The translations under genes and the position numbers were made by a program. Below, piece by piece: positions 41,011 to 56,000 of a DNA stretch of 64,000 nucleotides; within the stretch, counting starts at the first letter, position 1, and every line of letters starts with the position of its first letter. The stretch lies in contig OY740774.1 in the NCBI GenBank assembly GCA_963513935.1, positions 29,035,949 to 29,099,948 on the forward strand. Direction: 5' to 3'. Below the pieces are notes generated by a model, which was given only the letters and a program-made list of their open reading frames with translations, searched no databases and was not told the DNA's origin. The DNA is from Aphrophora alni. Lineage: Eukaryota > Arthropoda > Insecta > Hemiptera > Aphrophoridae.

Positions 41011-44000
41011 ACTCTTTAGAACATGCATTGCTCTTATTCATTGTGTAAATTTTTCTTTTAACTCTGGAAGTGACTATCGACAATAGATTGTCACATACTT
41101 GCATTTCTGTAGTAGCTATCAACAATGTAAGACCACTTAACATTTCACCCATTAAAAATCGGCTTATTACAATAATCTAAGTACCATTGTAAAGCTAATA
41201 ATCTGTACTTACAAATTTTTATACTGAAAAGTTCGTAAATCATAAGAAAATAATTTAATAAATTGCTTGTTACAGTAGACTCCCGTAAGTTCGGCCTCGG
41301 TAAGTTCGGTCTCCGCTTAGTCCAGCCGGCTCTCTGAGCATGAGGTCATGCACTAGGCGCGCGCCAGCCAGACGCGACCTTAACTCGTTTATTATATTCT
41401 TTTACTCATCGATTTACAACACGATCCTTACGCGCGCCAGCCAGACGCGACCTTAACTTGTTTATTGTATTCATTTCCTATACGCATCGATTCACAACAC
41501 ACGATCCTTACGCGCGCCAGCCAGACGCGACCTTAACTTGTTTATTATATTCTTTTCCTTTACGCATCGATTCACAACACGATCCTTACGAGCGCCAGCC
41601 AGACGCGACCTTAACTTGTTTATTGTATTCTTTTCCTATACGCATCGATTCACAACACGATCCTTACGAGCGCCAGCCAGACGCGACCTTAACTTGTTTA
41701 TTGTATTCTTTTCCTATACGCATCGATTCACAACACGATCCTTACGCGCGCCATCCAGACGCGACCTTAACTTGTTTATTGTATTCTTTTCCTATACGCA
41801 TCGATTCACAACACGATCCTTACGCGCGCCATCCAGACGCGACCTTAACTTGTTTATTGTATTCTTTTCCTATACGCATCGATTCACAACACGATCCTTA
41901 CGCGCGCCAGCCAGACGTGACCTTAACTTGTTTATTGTATTCTTTTCCTATACGCATCGATTCACTACACGATCCTTACGCGCGCCAGCCAGACGCGACC
42001 TTAACTTGTTTATTGTATTCTTTTCCTATACGCATCGATTCACTACACGATCCTTACGCGCGCCAGCCAGACGCGACCTTAACTTGTTTATTGTATTCTT
42101 TTCCTATACGCATCGATTCACAACACGATCCTTACGCGCGCCAGCCAGACGCGACCTTAACTTGTTTATTGTATTCTTTTCCTATACGCATCGATTCACA
42201 ACACGAACCTTATGCGCGCCATCCAGACGCGACCTTAACTTGTTTATTGTATTCTTTTCCTATACGCATCGATTCACAACACGATCTTTACGCGCGCCAG
42301 CCAGACGTGACCTTAACTTGTTTATTGTATTCTTTTCCTATATGCATCGATTCACAACACGATCCTTACGTGCGCCATCCAGACGCGACCTTAACTTGTT
42401 TATTGTATTCATTTCCTATACGCATCGATTCACAACACGATCCTTACGCGCGCCAGCCAGACGCGACCTTAACTTGTTTATTGTATTCTTTTCCTATACG
42501 CATCGATTCACAACACGATCCTTACGTGCGCCATCCAGACGCGACCTTAACTTGTTTATTGTATTCTTTTCCTATACGCATCGATTCACAACACGATCCT
42601 TACGCGCGCCAGCCAGACGTGACCTTAACTTGTTTATTGTATTCTTTTCCTATACGCATCGATTCACAACACGATCCTTACGCGCGCCATCCAGACGCGA
42701 CCTTAACTTGTTTATTGTATTCTTTTCCTATACGCATCGATTCACAACACGATCCTTACGCGCGCCAGCCAGACGCGACCTTAACTTGTTTATTGTATTC
42801 TTTTCCTATACGCATCGATTCACTACACGATCCTTACGCGCGCCAGCCAGACGCGACCTTAACTTGTTTATTGTATTCTTTTCCTATACGCATCGATTCA
42901 CAACACGATCCTTACGCGCGCCAGCCAGACGTGACCTTAACTTGTTTATTGTATTCTTTTCCTATACGCAACGATTCACAACACGATCCTTACGCGCGCC
43001 ATCCAGACGCGACCTTAACTTGTTTATTGTATTCTTTTCCTATACGCATCGATTCACAACACGATCCTTACGCGCGCCAGCCAGACGCGACCTTAACTTG
43101 TTTATTGTATTCTTTTCCTATACGCATCGATTCACTACACGATCCTTACGCGCGCCAGCCAGACGCGACCTTAACTTGTTTATTGTATTCTTTTCCTATA
43201 CGCATCGATTCACTACACGATCCTTACGCGCGCCAGCCAGACGCGACCTTAACTTGTTTATTGTATTCTTTTCCTATACGCATCGATTCGCAACACGATC
43301 CTTACAAACAATAAATAGGCATTTTTTTAGATAGGGATTGGTTAGTTCGGCCACTTTTAAGTTCGGCCTAGGGTGCAGTCCCGAGGTGGCCGAACTTACG
43401 GGAGTCTACTGTACTATATTTTGTCGCTAGTGATAAACACGACAACAGTTGTCAGGCAACAGATAAAAATTACTTTATATTTCTCCATTTGTCATAAGTT
43501 CACATTTCTTTCCAACTACTTCAAATCTATACTACTGAATAGTATTTTTCTTTCTCATTCGAATGTACCTTCCAAATTATCCATGGTTAGTGAGATACAA
43601 ACATTTTTTTAATGTTATGGCCACAATAATCCGTGTTTTGCTTGCAAAAGGATCTTCAGCTGCTGAAATCCATTGTGAGTTGTGCCTAGTGTATGGACCT
43701 GCAAGAACGAATGAAGGAAAGGTTCGAAAATGGTGTTGAGACTTTTAAAATGGTCGCACAAATGTGCACAATGAAGACAAAGTGGCAGGCCCAGTATTCA
43801 GACTGATGACATTGTTGATCAAGTAAACTAAAAACTACATTGTGATAGGTAATTGACGATTAGTACTCAGACTAATGAATTTCCGCATGTTTCACGAACC
43901 TCTACCTACAGGATTGTCACAGCTTGGATATAACAATTTGTGTGCAAGGGTTCCAAAAATGCTCACTGACAGCAGAAAGAGTAAAGAATGTGCAGTGGAC

Positions 44001-47000
44001 GACAGTTTTTGGATCACTATTGACAAGATGGAGATGATTTGTTTTCCCGCATTATTATGGCTGATGAGATCGGGATATTATACACCAATGCAGAATCCAA
44101 ACAACCGCCAATGCATTGGCATCATTCAAGTTCACCCAATCCAAAAAGTTTAAGCAATCTCCCTACTCGAGTCGAAAAATGATGGCTACCATTTTTTTAA
44201 GATGTAAAAGGTTGATTTCATGGAATGTGCGTCAACAATTAATTACAGCTGACATGTACTGTGAAACTCTAACCAAAATGACACGTGCGATCCAAAATCA
44301 ATAGTAGGAGAAACTGTCGTCTGGTGTAATCTTCCTTCACAACAATGCACGTCCTCATACCGCTACTAACAAAGAAGAAGATTTAAGATTTTCATTGGAA
44401 AATATTTTACCACTCTCCATGCATTCCTGACCTTGCACTCAACGACTACTTCCTCTTCTTGCATTTGAAAAAATGGCTTGATGGACAATGGTATTACTGT
44501 CAGTAAAAATCATTTCTCTCGATTTTATTTTTTTAAGACCAAACGGCCCTTACTTTTGGAATACGCCTTGTATAACATCTTGGGTTTGAATAATATTACT
44601 ATTTTTTATTTATTAAAAAAAAAATAAATAAAAAATTTTAAAAAAGGAGCAAAAAAGCCTACCACTTTAGGAGTTTCTAATGATCTCTTTGTTGTAGGGT
44701 TAAACTACAATTTGTTCCAGCAGTCATAAAATATTAAATTTTAGTCACCATTTACTGAAAATGTTTTGAGTAATATACCTTCCAATAGTTGGATATAACA
44801 TCATAGTTTTAAAAATTATAAATAAATCCTTAGCTCAATAGCCCATTGTGGGCCTAGACCTGCTAGACAGCTTTAGATACTACTATGCTTCATTAATTTA
44901 TTTTTGAGCTGTGGTTTTATATTCATACACTTCATCTTTGAGTCTTTTCCATTCATCCTACAACTTCTTAGAACGATCAAGTATCTAATTTAATATCTAA
45001 TTTACTTTGAAGAATTCATAAGGAATTTTTTGTTATGGTACCACTTATAGTAATTGTTTTTAAACGGTAAAAACTTTTCAATAGATAACAGTTCTAGTAA
45101 TACTTAGAAAATTACTTGAGAATTCACTTATTTAAAATGATGGTTTTAATGTATATAAGGGTTAAGGGTATACTTATATTTGAAAGACATGAAAACAAAA
45201 CCTTTTTATTCCAAGGCCAAGTATTGAGAATTTAGGCAGGTGTTTAACTTCATAGACCTGAGGCTGCATGAGGAGCAGCATAACTCAGTAGCAGAGTGTC
45301 ACAGTTTGGACTAGAGAAACCATTTTCTAGTGAACTGTTACACAGTTGTATGTATTTAAATTTGAAAATAGATTAATTTTTTTTTCTTTGTTTTTCGATA
45401 CAGGCTTTTTTTCATTATTTAGAAAATGTTTAGTATTTTGTTCTTAGATATTAAGAGATATATAGTATGGTTACTATTAATGTGCTTTAGTGTTTCACCC
45501 TGTAGTTACATGATTTTTTTTAACTAAACCAAGATTAACAAATTTATCTGAATACAACAAAAAGCAGTAACATTTAAATTAATATTATTTTATCACATAA
45601 TATTTCCAACCTCTTCCTAAGCACTAGCATAACCATTTCCGACAGGGCTGTTCTATGTATCTTTGTGACAAGTTTTAGTTCCGTTTGTCTAAAGTTGTGT
45701 AACATTAATTTTAAAACTCACAAGTGTAAAAATATACATTCATACAAATATTTGTTCGCTCTCATTTAAATATTTACATATATTTTACCCCTGTTACAGT
45801 TAAGGAAGATGCACTTGCAGGAACTGTAGTGGTCCAGTTATCAGTGAGTGACCGTGATACAGAACTGAGCTCTAGTGTTGAGTATTATATTACTGAAGGT
45901 GATCCAGACTCACAATTTGCAGTGCGAGCAACAGGCCAAGTCTACGTAGCAAGACCATTGGACAGAGAGACTCAAGACAAATATTTCCTCACAGTACAAG
46001 CAACAGACGCTAAATTTGTTGCAATGACTCATGTACATATTGATGTTCTTGATGCAAATGGTTAGTTTTTCTTAAATTTATGTAAATCTGAATTAAAAGA
46101 GATTAATAATTATTTTCCATTATGTTTGCAATAGAGCTGCTTTAGCTGTATGAGTTATGTGAACTTATTTTCTCTGTATTTTTAGAGGTTTAATTTTAAG
46201 TGGCCAAAATCCTACCCTTTCGAAAATATAAGGCTTCCTAAAATTAAATCACCATGAGTTATAGGCTAAGATTATTGATCAGTTATAAAACCTGTAATTA
46301 TTTTTTGTTGGTGAATATTATATTATGGGAGTTATTATACTAAAATGTGAGTTATTCTGAATGCTGTTTTCATTCTCACAGCTAAAATTCTACTGTAGTG
46401 TAGTATGGGTTTAATGATTGGAACGAAATATATTTTGAAATGTTCACAACAGAATTTATAGTTTTGGTTACTAAATATTTGTAATCTAGGGTTAGATCCA
46501 TCTCTTATTAGGTCTCTCTATAAGACTCTTGTTCTCTTTTGATCCTGATGCTATTTGAGTATTCAAAGGCTAAAGATCTTTATTTTATACTCTCTTCTTA
46601 TGTTTTGTTTGTTTTTATATAAAGCATTGATGACAGAGAAGTTTTTCACCTTTAAACAACAAAGGAAAACAAAAATAGTATTTACAAAATGTCCTACCAA
46701 AGGTGTTACCTGCTGTTTCAATTTGAAAGAGTAAATAACAACATTCAACAAATGTGCAGGAAAAATATCGACAGAGTTATACAGTAAACACGTTTTAGCT
46801 GTGTGGACTTATATATGATGCAAATTTATATTCTACTGTTTTTGTGGGATTTTATTTTAACTGATCTAAATTAGTCTCCTTCTAAAAACAGTGAACTTCC
46901 TACATCTTCAAGCTATAAAGCAGAGGTTTTATTGTATATAAGATCTTTAAATAATATGTATTATTTGTGTGATATTTTGTGAATTTTTTATTATTTATAG

Positions 47001-50000
47001 ATTCTTAATTACTTCCGCAATTAAAAAAAAACCCTTCCAATAATTAACAGAATCTAAGCAGATAAAAGTATGCTTTAAATAAAATGACAAATCGACACCT
47101 TGTTTGATTCTTGAAGTTTTAAATAGCTTGTCTATGTTAAAAATACTATTCGAATGAAAGCAATCTACAATTTTATTATTACAGATTTCAGAGGACTTTA
47201 TTTTGTATATTTAATAATGTTATTTTTTCAGAAAATTTTCCAAATATAATATAAAATGTACAACTTGTTTTATTGAATATATTGTATATTTCAGATGAAC
47301 AGCCACACTGCCTACGAGCACGATACAAGGAGATCATTTCTGAAGGAGTAGCTCCTGGGTATTACATCCTTACAGTTCTAGCAGCTGATGCTGATCTTGA
47401 TCCTAAACTTAAGTTTTATCTAACCGGTGATGGTGCTCAACACTTCCATCTGGATAGAGATTCAGGTATGACCTCTAGTAAATACAGATAATCTCTTATC
47501 ACATGATTTTAATTTATGATCAGATATATTTCATTGGTAAGAGGTATTTATAGACACTTTCTGTGTTCTTGAAATTGTTCCAATGCTTGACTGATATTTA
47601 CTTTATTCAATAAGGTCATTGCTAAAAATATTAACTAAAAACTGGACTAATTCCCTAACTACATTATTATTCTGAGGTGGAATATATTTCATTTTCATGC
47701 ATGCTATCTGCACATAGAGAGCATCAGTCACTGGCAGTTAGTCTGTGAGTCAGGTAGTGTATTCAATGGCCATTGAGTTTTCTTTTTACAAAATCAGGTC
47801 CCATCAGGTTGAATTTAGGCATTTTTAATTTGGATAACAACGAAAAATCACAAGGAACCATGCTGGGAGAATAGGTAGTCTGAGATACAACTGGCGTACT
47901 GTGTTTGACCAAAAGAGTCAGAGGCGAGGAATAAAATGGTGTGTTACTATGATACTGGTGCCAAGTTACCGCTGTTCACAGATCCGGTATCTTGGACCTT
48001 ATGACATCATGAAGGAAACTGAGGACTTCCAGCTATGATTAATTTTTCATCTTGTGGTTTTGTACTCATGATTCACTCCCCTCCTACCTAACAAGAGAGT
48101 CATAGTACTAGTGATCACGTTGTTCAGAAAATTGGGACTGCTGTTTGCAGAGTTCAACATGTCCTGCAAGATATTCTGACAGCAGTAGGCTTCTGCTCTA
48201 TTGTTAGCTTCGGCACGTATTAATTGATACTTTACATAAGAACAATCAAATCCTTGTTGCAAATGGAATGTATCAAACCAGTACTTATCTGCACTATGTT
48301 GGACAATGTTGCACTATTCATAGACAGTGATTTTACCCACTACAGTCCTGCACTACAAAGTTGACCTGGTAATCAATAACCTCATAATTTCAACTTGTTG
48401 AGATCCTACTAGAATGTGAGTTGCTCTCTATGGTGTGCAGCCATCTTTGAAACAGTTGTATTAGTCTTTAATTTCTATTACGTCCATGACAATGTCACTA
48501 ATATCATATTGAATTTTCTGAATAGTTTTCTTTTGGCTATTGTTAAGCTTGATGAAATACCAATGCGGAAATTATCCTATAATTTCTCAGAAAAGAAAAA
48601 TCGACAGGTGCTGAATATATATCTTTAGTCGTAGGTTTACTGTCAGGGACTGGAGCTCTGTGTAGGTGCGAAAATATGTATGCACATAAGAGAACCATCC
48701 TCGTCCCCACCAGAGGCCATGTCTCTTGCCTCTTGTCTCTTCTTTTGTTTCTATTAGACAACATTATGTTGGATACTTTTTGAACAAACTTTGAAGTCAA
48801 AAATGTGGTTAAACAGCAATTTACCAATTACTTAATAACTATTATGTAGTTAGTGTATGGAAATGTTTGCTAAACTTTTTAAAACAATCCTAAGAAACAA
48901 TTATTTTGTTAGACCTTATTTAAATTTATAAATTCATAAACTCAGATTTTTATTCTTTATAAATTCATTTCATTTCATTTAATGTTTTGTCCTTTTCAGG
49001 GGAATTGAAAACAAATCGTGTGTTAAATCGAGAAGAGTTAAGTCGCTATACTTTAACTGCTCATGTTCAAGATCGAGAGGTACCTGATTGGGAATGCATA
49101 TCTCACATTGATATTATTTTATCTGATATCAATGACAATCCACCAACATTTTCTGCCAGCAATTATACAGCAAGTTTACCTGAGGACTCACCTGTAGGCA
49201 CTTTAGTCACGAAGATGCATGCAACTGATGCAGATAGAGGTATGTTCTAAAAACATTTAAATAATAATTTATGCTTTAACTAAACCTATTAATATAGATC
49301 AATTCTACTTTCCCTATTTCTTGTAGTAGTCTTTATTATAAAATTGGGCCTGTGATGTTTTTATGTTCTACCGATTGCTATAAGTAATCTAATAATGCAA
49401 GAAGATAAGACATGTAATGGGTATAATTCTAGTTGCCTTAGTGGGCTTCCTTTGTATGGTGGATTTGACTTGGGTACTCTGTATTTTCCAGTTTTGAGAT
49501 TCTCAATTTGTAGGTTATTGTGTTAGTTTTAGAGAGACAGGACAAAACGAACTGTTATCAAATATTATTTAATAACAAATACTAATTTATGTATTTACTT
49601 GTCACCAATAGGATTACTAACAGTAAGACTGATATTTCTAAAACATGTTACTAACATGTAACTAATAAAATGTTATAATATCTGTTACAAAATATTTAAA
49701 CAATTTCAATACTCTGTCATTTGTGATATTCAAAAATAAAAAAATGTAAGAATATAAATTTGGTTTTGGTGGTACTCGGTGTATGCATCATTATAGTGTA
49801 GGATGAATGATATAGGTTCTGGCATGATTTAATCTTAACAGTTGGTGATTCAGAGTTAGATAATTTTGTTTTCATTTTTAATTATCAATGGATTTTATTT
49901 ACTTCAGCAAAAGAGGTTTTATTATAACTATTATCTTATGTGCTTCTGAAAGAAGGTCTATTATTATAAATGGTTGTGTGTCTTCTCCTGAATTCCTTAT

Positions 50001-53000
50001 ATTAAATATATAAAGGATAATAAGATCTTTTGTTTTCTCTCTGGAAGTGTGGTTGTGTGTCAACATCATTAACCCACTGATAACCATAGATGGGGCTGCC
50101 TGCCGCACTCATTTCAATTGCAGATAGTACTCTACCATCCTTGATATTGATCAAGTCAGCACTGTTCTTTGTGGTTACTACTTTTGATAGTTAAAAGGTT
50201 TTATTTCGATTCGACTATGGAACAGTTGATTTATACAAATGTTGACAAACAGTTATTTAGTGTCGTCAGCTGATGAAACATAGCTTTGGATCGGGATTGT
50301 TTCCTAACTTCTAAACGTGATTTTGTAGAAAACATTTTGAATGAAAATGATGGTGAAATAAGTGAAGATGAGAGTAAAGATGTAGTTTTGAATGAAGTTA
50401 GTGAAAGTGACTTAACTAGAGACGAAAACCAAGGATAACAATAGATGCTGCCTAGGCTTAACCTCACACATTTGTAGTATCATAAAATTTCAAAACTGAA
50501 TAAATAATGGGAGATTCGGAATGAAGACAATATAAACTACTTTACTTTCATTTTAATTATCTTGAAGTTGGCCCTGGCAGATTATTAGAATTTTTTATAT
50601 ATATCTTCTTTAACATGGATAAATTTAAGTGGAAAATATCAAAAAATTTTAATCTCAGAGATCTATTAAAATAACCAAATCTATTGTTAATCATAAAAGT
50701 CTTCTTTACTTCCCTGTAGTGGTCTTTTAGGCATTCTGTTATAATCTTGAAATGTTGTGTATTAGTTTTTATATACGCAAATGTGCAATTAAATCATGTT
50801 AATAATATTAGATTTTTTAATGTTTCAATCTTGTGATTGCAGGAATCAACAGAAGAATCCGTTATTACCTAACAGACAATGGTGAAGATCATTTTGAAAT
50901 TGCTTCCGATAGTGGTCTTATTCGTCTAGCTAAAAGTCTAGACAGAGAAACAAAGCCTCTATATATTCTTTCTGTGAAAGCTGTAGATCAAGGAACACCA
51001 CAACTTTGGAGTGTAACAAAACTTCAGGTGATTGTATTGGACGTGAATGACAATCCACCAGAGTTTGTTACTCGTTCGTATCATGTGACAATTCCAGAAA
51101 GTGCTTCAATAGATACCGAGGTAGCCCGTGTTATGGCGACATCTTTAGACACTGGATTGAATGCACAGATCGAGTATTCTATTCTAGGTGGGAATGAACA
51201 TGGAAAGTTTGTTATGGATACAAAAACAGGCAAGTATTTAAAATAATTTTTATCTGAATATTATAGTAGTATCAATGTTCACTTGAGCATCAATATTAAG
51301 AACTGATATTTGATTAAGGAATCAATTGTAAATAAAATGCTTTATATAATGGATATGTACAATGGAAGTATTGTAGAGGTGAACAAATTTAAGGACATCC
51401 TTCCTTACTTTTACATTGAGATGACTGTTCCAGTATCAATGCCATGTGAATAAACCATTTTAATGTGACCCCCGTTCAGTCTAATGAGTGGCCAGACGCC
51501 AAAATCCTAGACTGTCTGTACATTTCACCTACTTTGCGTTCTTTACACGCCCAAGCTACATGTAGTCTTTTGCATATATTTTGTGATATAATTGATACCC
51601 TGGGTGGCTTCCCTCATAGTTAAATTCACCTAACCTCACCGATTAGTCTGTGTTCTCATTACCATAGTCTATACCCGAACTACTTATTTCCGTCCTGCTA
51701 ATATATTGAGTACCTGTTTGCTTACATCCACAAGCAATGTTTCATCTCTAGCCTATAGAATTTTCAAGGCCATCCGACTGTTAAAGTAAAACACAATCCC
51801 ACTAACAAGACTTACTCTAAGTTTATTTAGCCATATTCACTGTAAGATTACATACACTTCTGATTTGGAGACTGTAGTGTATTCACTTCAGATGAAAGGA
51901 TCTCTCCAGCTTGGTACATACAACCTGCTCCTGTACCATTTATATACGAATACCACACTATTATCATTTTTATCTCATGGTACTCTAATACACAGCATTT
52001 CTAGATGTTATTATTCCTTGATGAGCTGGTCAAAACAGTATGTAGGCTCTCGTCAATTTCTCCCCTTCAACAAAATAGATCAGTGTCGTATCATAGTTGT
52101 CCAAATAATATTGTGTCTAACCTACTCTCTAATAAACCAAATTAAAAATCTAATATTGACAGCTTTCAACAAAAAACATTAAAGTTATTTTTCCAGTTGA
52201 AGTTATTATTAAGAAGTAGTGCCAAAATTTAACTAAATTCACAATGTTAAGTGCAAACCTAGATATTAAATTTAATCAAAATCTTTTGAATGGTTTTGGT
52301 TGTGATTTGCTGTAAATAAACATTTTTAAAAAATGAAGATTTTGCTTATCATATTACTTTTCCTTTTAATAGCATTACTTTAACAAAGTATATATTTTAA
52401 ACTGATCTTTTAAGAATCTCATCGCACCCAATGGTGTGAAATCGTAGAAATTTCGTAATCTATGATTTTCTTTTTCAGGTGTTATCAGTATTGTTGAACC
52501 TTTAGATTATGAAAGATCGCATAATTACTTAATAACCATCCTAGCGACTGATCTTGGCATACCACCATTAAGCAACCAAGCAACAGTAAACATAACTGTA
52601 ACAGATAGTAATGACAACGCTCCTGTATTTACACAACTAGCTTATTCTGCACAAGTACGAGAACATACACAGATAGGAGATATTGTCTTACAGGTAATTG
52701 TTGAACAATTTGAATATGCACTTGAGTAGAGATAACAAAAAATAGGTAGCCCTACATAAAAGATTATTGTCGAAACCTATAAGTTTTTATGACCAGATTT
52801 CTATCTGTCTGAATAATTGGGAAATTATTATCTAACAATTCAACACAGAAACTAGAAAATTGGGGCCACATACAGCATATTTCAAAATATACTAGTGCAC
52901 ATTAAAGCATTCAAAGAATAATCACCATTATGTAAAATAAAATGAAAAATGTATTCATATAGATCTAAATTTTGTAATTAAATATTAGTGGGATCATTTG

Positions 53001-56000
53001 TAGACTAGAAATATATATTAAATCATTACAGTAAATTTCAAGACTGACAAAGCAGAAAAAAATACAATCAAAATTTATTCCGGTGATGACTTTTGAAGGT
53101 TGGTTATCGTCAGCACATAAAGTTCCCATTGCTGTAATTCTAGCTTTCAGGACTAGAATTTGCTACTAATCATAGTTCCCCATTTTCTTTATGATGATGA
53201 GTCAACACCAAAATTTATTTGTGCCCTTATATGGATCTAACCCAGAATATCTTATATACATGGCAATAGCTCTTTTTATTTGTATACTCAACTTTAAACT
53301 TTTAGAAAAATTCTGGCTATTGCTCATCCACTATCAATTGTAAAAAAGAAGAAAATTAATATCTAATGAAGTGGAGGGTAAAATTTTGTAATTTATGATT
53401 TATGCTAGCAATATTCCATTAATATTTCCTTGATTAATATCTGAACTATTTTAATTTGGGTTGATAATTGGTATCAATAAAATTGTATTACCTTTTCAAG
53501 ATGATAAAAATATTTCTATAGACAAAATCACTGTTATCTTGTGTAAACAAAATTTAAAATATAATATTTTTTTATTTTTACAGGTAACGGCAACAGATGT
53601 AGATAGTGGCAATAATGGCAAAGTTGGATATACTTTAGAAAGAGGTGATCGACATCAGCAGTTTTCTATGGATCCTAATACAGGACATATCACTGTAGCA
53701 AGACCACTCGATAGAGAAATGGTTAGTGTTTATATATATTGCTACACGTGTGATTTTATATTGCCTACTTTTTTAATATACTTTTTAGCTTGTTCATTCT
53801 ATTTTGAAATTATGATTTGGTATTTATTTATTTTATTTTTTTGCTGTTTAATAATGAAATATAAACAGTTTGGCTTTGGTTTATTAATTATAACTCATGT
53901 TAACTACAGCTATAACTCCTAATGACTTTTTTTATTTTTTTTATTTACTACCAACCTCCTTCCTCAGGGATATTTTAAACTTTGTACTTATCTTCAGTAA
54001 TATCTTGTCTGACCCAAACACCACGGCCTGCAAATTTTTATTATTAAATTTCTTTACCAAAAGCTATGAAGTAGCAGCTAGTGCCTGCACAAATTAGGAG
54101 GTTGGCGATGAACTAATCTCATGATTTATATTTATCTATGATATCTTGGATAAAATGTAGAATTATTATACAAATTTACATATTACGTTATATTATAAGT
54201 GAATGTTATAGAATTGTAATTACTTAAATACTTGTACTTTTTAATATTTATTAATTTTTTTCACATTATTTGTGTAATTTATTTTTAGTTAATGGTTAAT
54301 TTTTCATGCTTTATCTAGGTTTCAAGTTATGTCTTGCAAGTTCGAGCGACAGACTTTGGCGTTCCACAACTTTCAAGTTTTGCTCTGGTTAATATCGATG
54401 TATTGGATACAAATGACAATCCTCCATTATTCCTTCAACCGAACTACACTGCGATTGTTCAGGTGAGGTTGCTAACTTAATAAATTGAAGGAGAGAGAAG
54501 GATTTATTTTTCGACTTAATTTATGAATATTAAATACTGAAAAATTATGCATTATTACTGTTAGATAAACGGACATTGAAAGTTCTATGAGTGAATACAT
54601 AATATGTATGATGTTTCTCTTTTGTGTGCTTACCTACAAAATTTAATATTAGTAAATGTAATGGTTGTTTTAACTTTGCAAGCCAGGTTGTTCGACTCTC
54701 TATTTAGTATCAATGTCAAATTTGTAAAAGGACCATTATTGATATGGGCGCTGGGTAATTTTATTTTCAATATTATTTCAAAGTGAATGATTTAAGCTAT
54801 GTTTTTAGGTAATCAGTTTAGCTGTAATCCTCTAAAGATGACTATGTTATCGTAATGTATATGAGGGTAATATAACAAACATAACTGGATTTATCACAGT
54901 CTTAATTTTGTTTTCTGTTTCTGTGGTATGGGGAATCCTGGTTTTTCTTATTATTTGTGTAATGCTAATGCGATTAAATAATTGGGAACTCAATTTTAAT
55001 TCAGCTATTTTTTACATAAATAAATTACTTATATGGTTAGAGCAGACATTTGTATAACAACTGATACACAATGTTTTGAGAGTATAAATCAACTCCCATT
55101 ATCAAGTGATAAACGTATATCAAACCTGAGAAAATTGGGCAAAAAACACAAAAAGCCTAGGCCCATATTGAAAATTAAACCAAAACTAGAAATCTAATAA
55201 AAGAACCCAGCTTACAACTAAGTGTGAATAGTTCAAATAGACTAAATATAAACATTATCAGTAAAACTACTATTCAAATACTACTCTACACAAGAAAAGG
55301 CAAACACACATTGACACATCGTGTAACCATAGTAGCCAGCACTAGTCCTAGACTAATAGACTGTGTTTTACACTTTTATCATGTTCTAGGTTTAACACTT
55401 GATATTGGGATTTTATTTATAGTCTCAAAATGTTGTGTATTAGTTTTTATATACACAAGCTTTAGCAAATGGTCGCTTGAACTACATTAATAATAGGAAC
55501 AATCTATCATTACCCATAAATATTGAAACCAGAAATAGAGCTAGTAATAGCTTTATTAACCAAAATTCTTGTGCATTTGAATCTAGCTTGAGTTTATGGC
55601 AGTGTGGTTATCTAATTATTTTAATTAAAAGGCTCATTATATAAGCTAGCCAGGGAATATTTTGTAACAGATTTTTTGGACAATATGTAATAGAGTAAGC
55701 CATATTGGTCTTAGATTGCCATTACATGCATTTGGACTACTTGGAAGATCTATCTTATTAAGCAATTTATTCCTCTCTCCTTTTATAATAAAATTTTATA
55801 AACACAACACCCTAAGGCTTAGTTGGTTTTCTCCTAAATTAAACTTTATAACAGTTATTAAATCATAAACTCTATAACTAAATCTTACGAAAATCTGTAA
55901 TTTCAAACATTAAATTTTAAAACATGTCAAAACTTCCGATAGGTAGTATAGTCTTCTCAAAAGTAATAAATTACCAAGAACTTAATATATTGTATTTCAT

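Noticed and set aside
40916..41152. Reverse frame with repeated Tyr-Ile
   Set aside because: It is translation of an 80-bp TA microsatellite.
41357..43305. CRISPR-like array of regular repeats
   Set aside because: Units are directly adjacent without unique spacers, and the host is an animal genome.
41458..43334. Open frames of about 600 codons with 26-residue repeats
   Set aside because: They come from a 78-bp minisatellite; because the period is a multiple of three, more than one forward frame stays open. There are no splice, promoter or domain signs, and the array sits inside a TA-flanked transposon.
51865..52182. 105-codon open frame in intron 24
   Set aside because: Low-complexity hydrophobic translation without recognisable motifs; no splice signals that fit the gene.
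53461..53922. Single long exon of 153 codons around exon 26
   Set aside because: Cadherin similarity is confined to 53584-53721, bordered by good splice sites; the flanks are hydrophobic intron translation.
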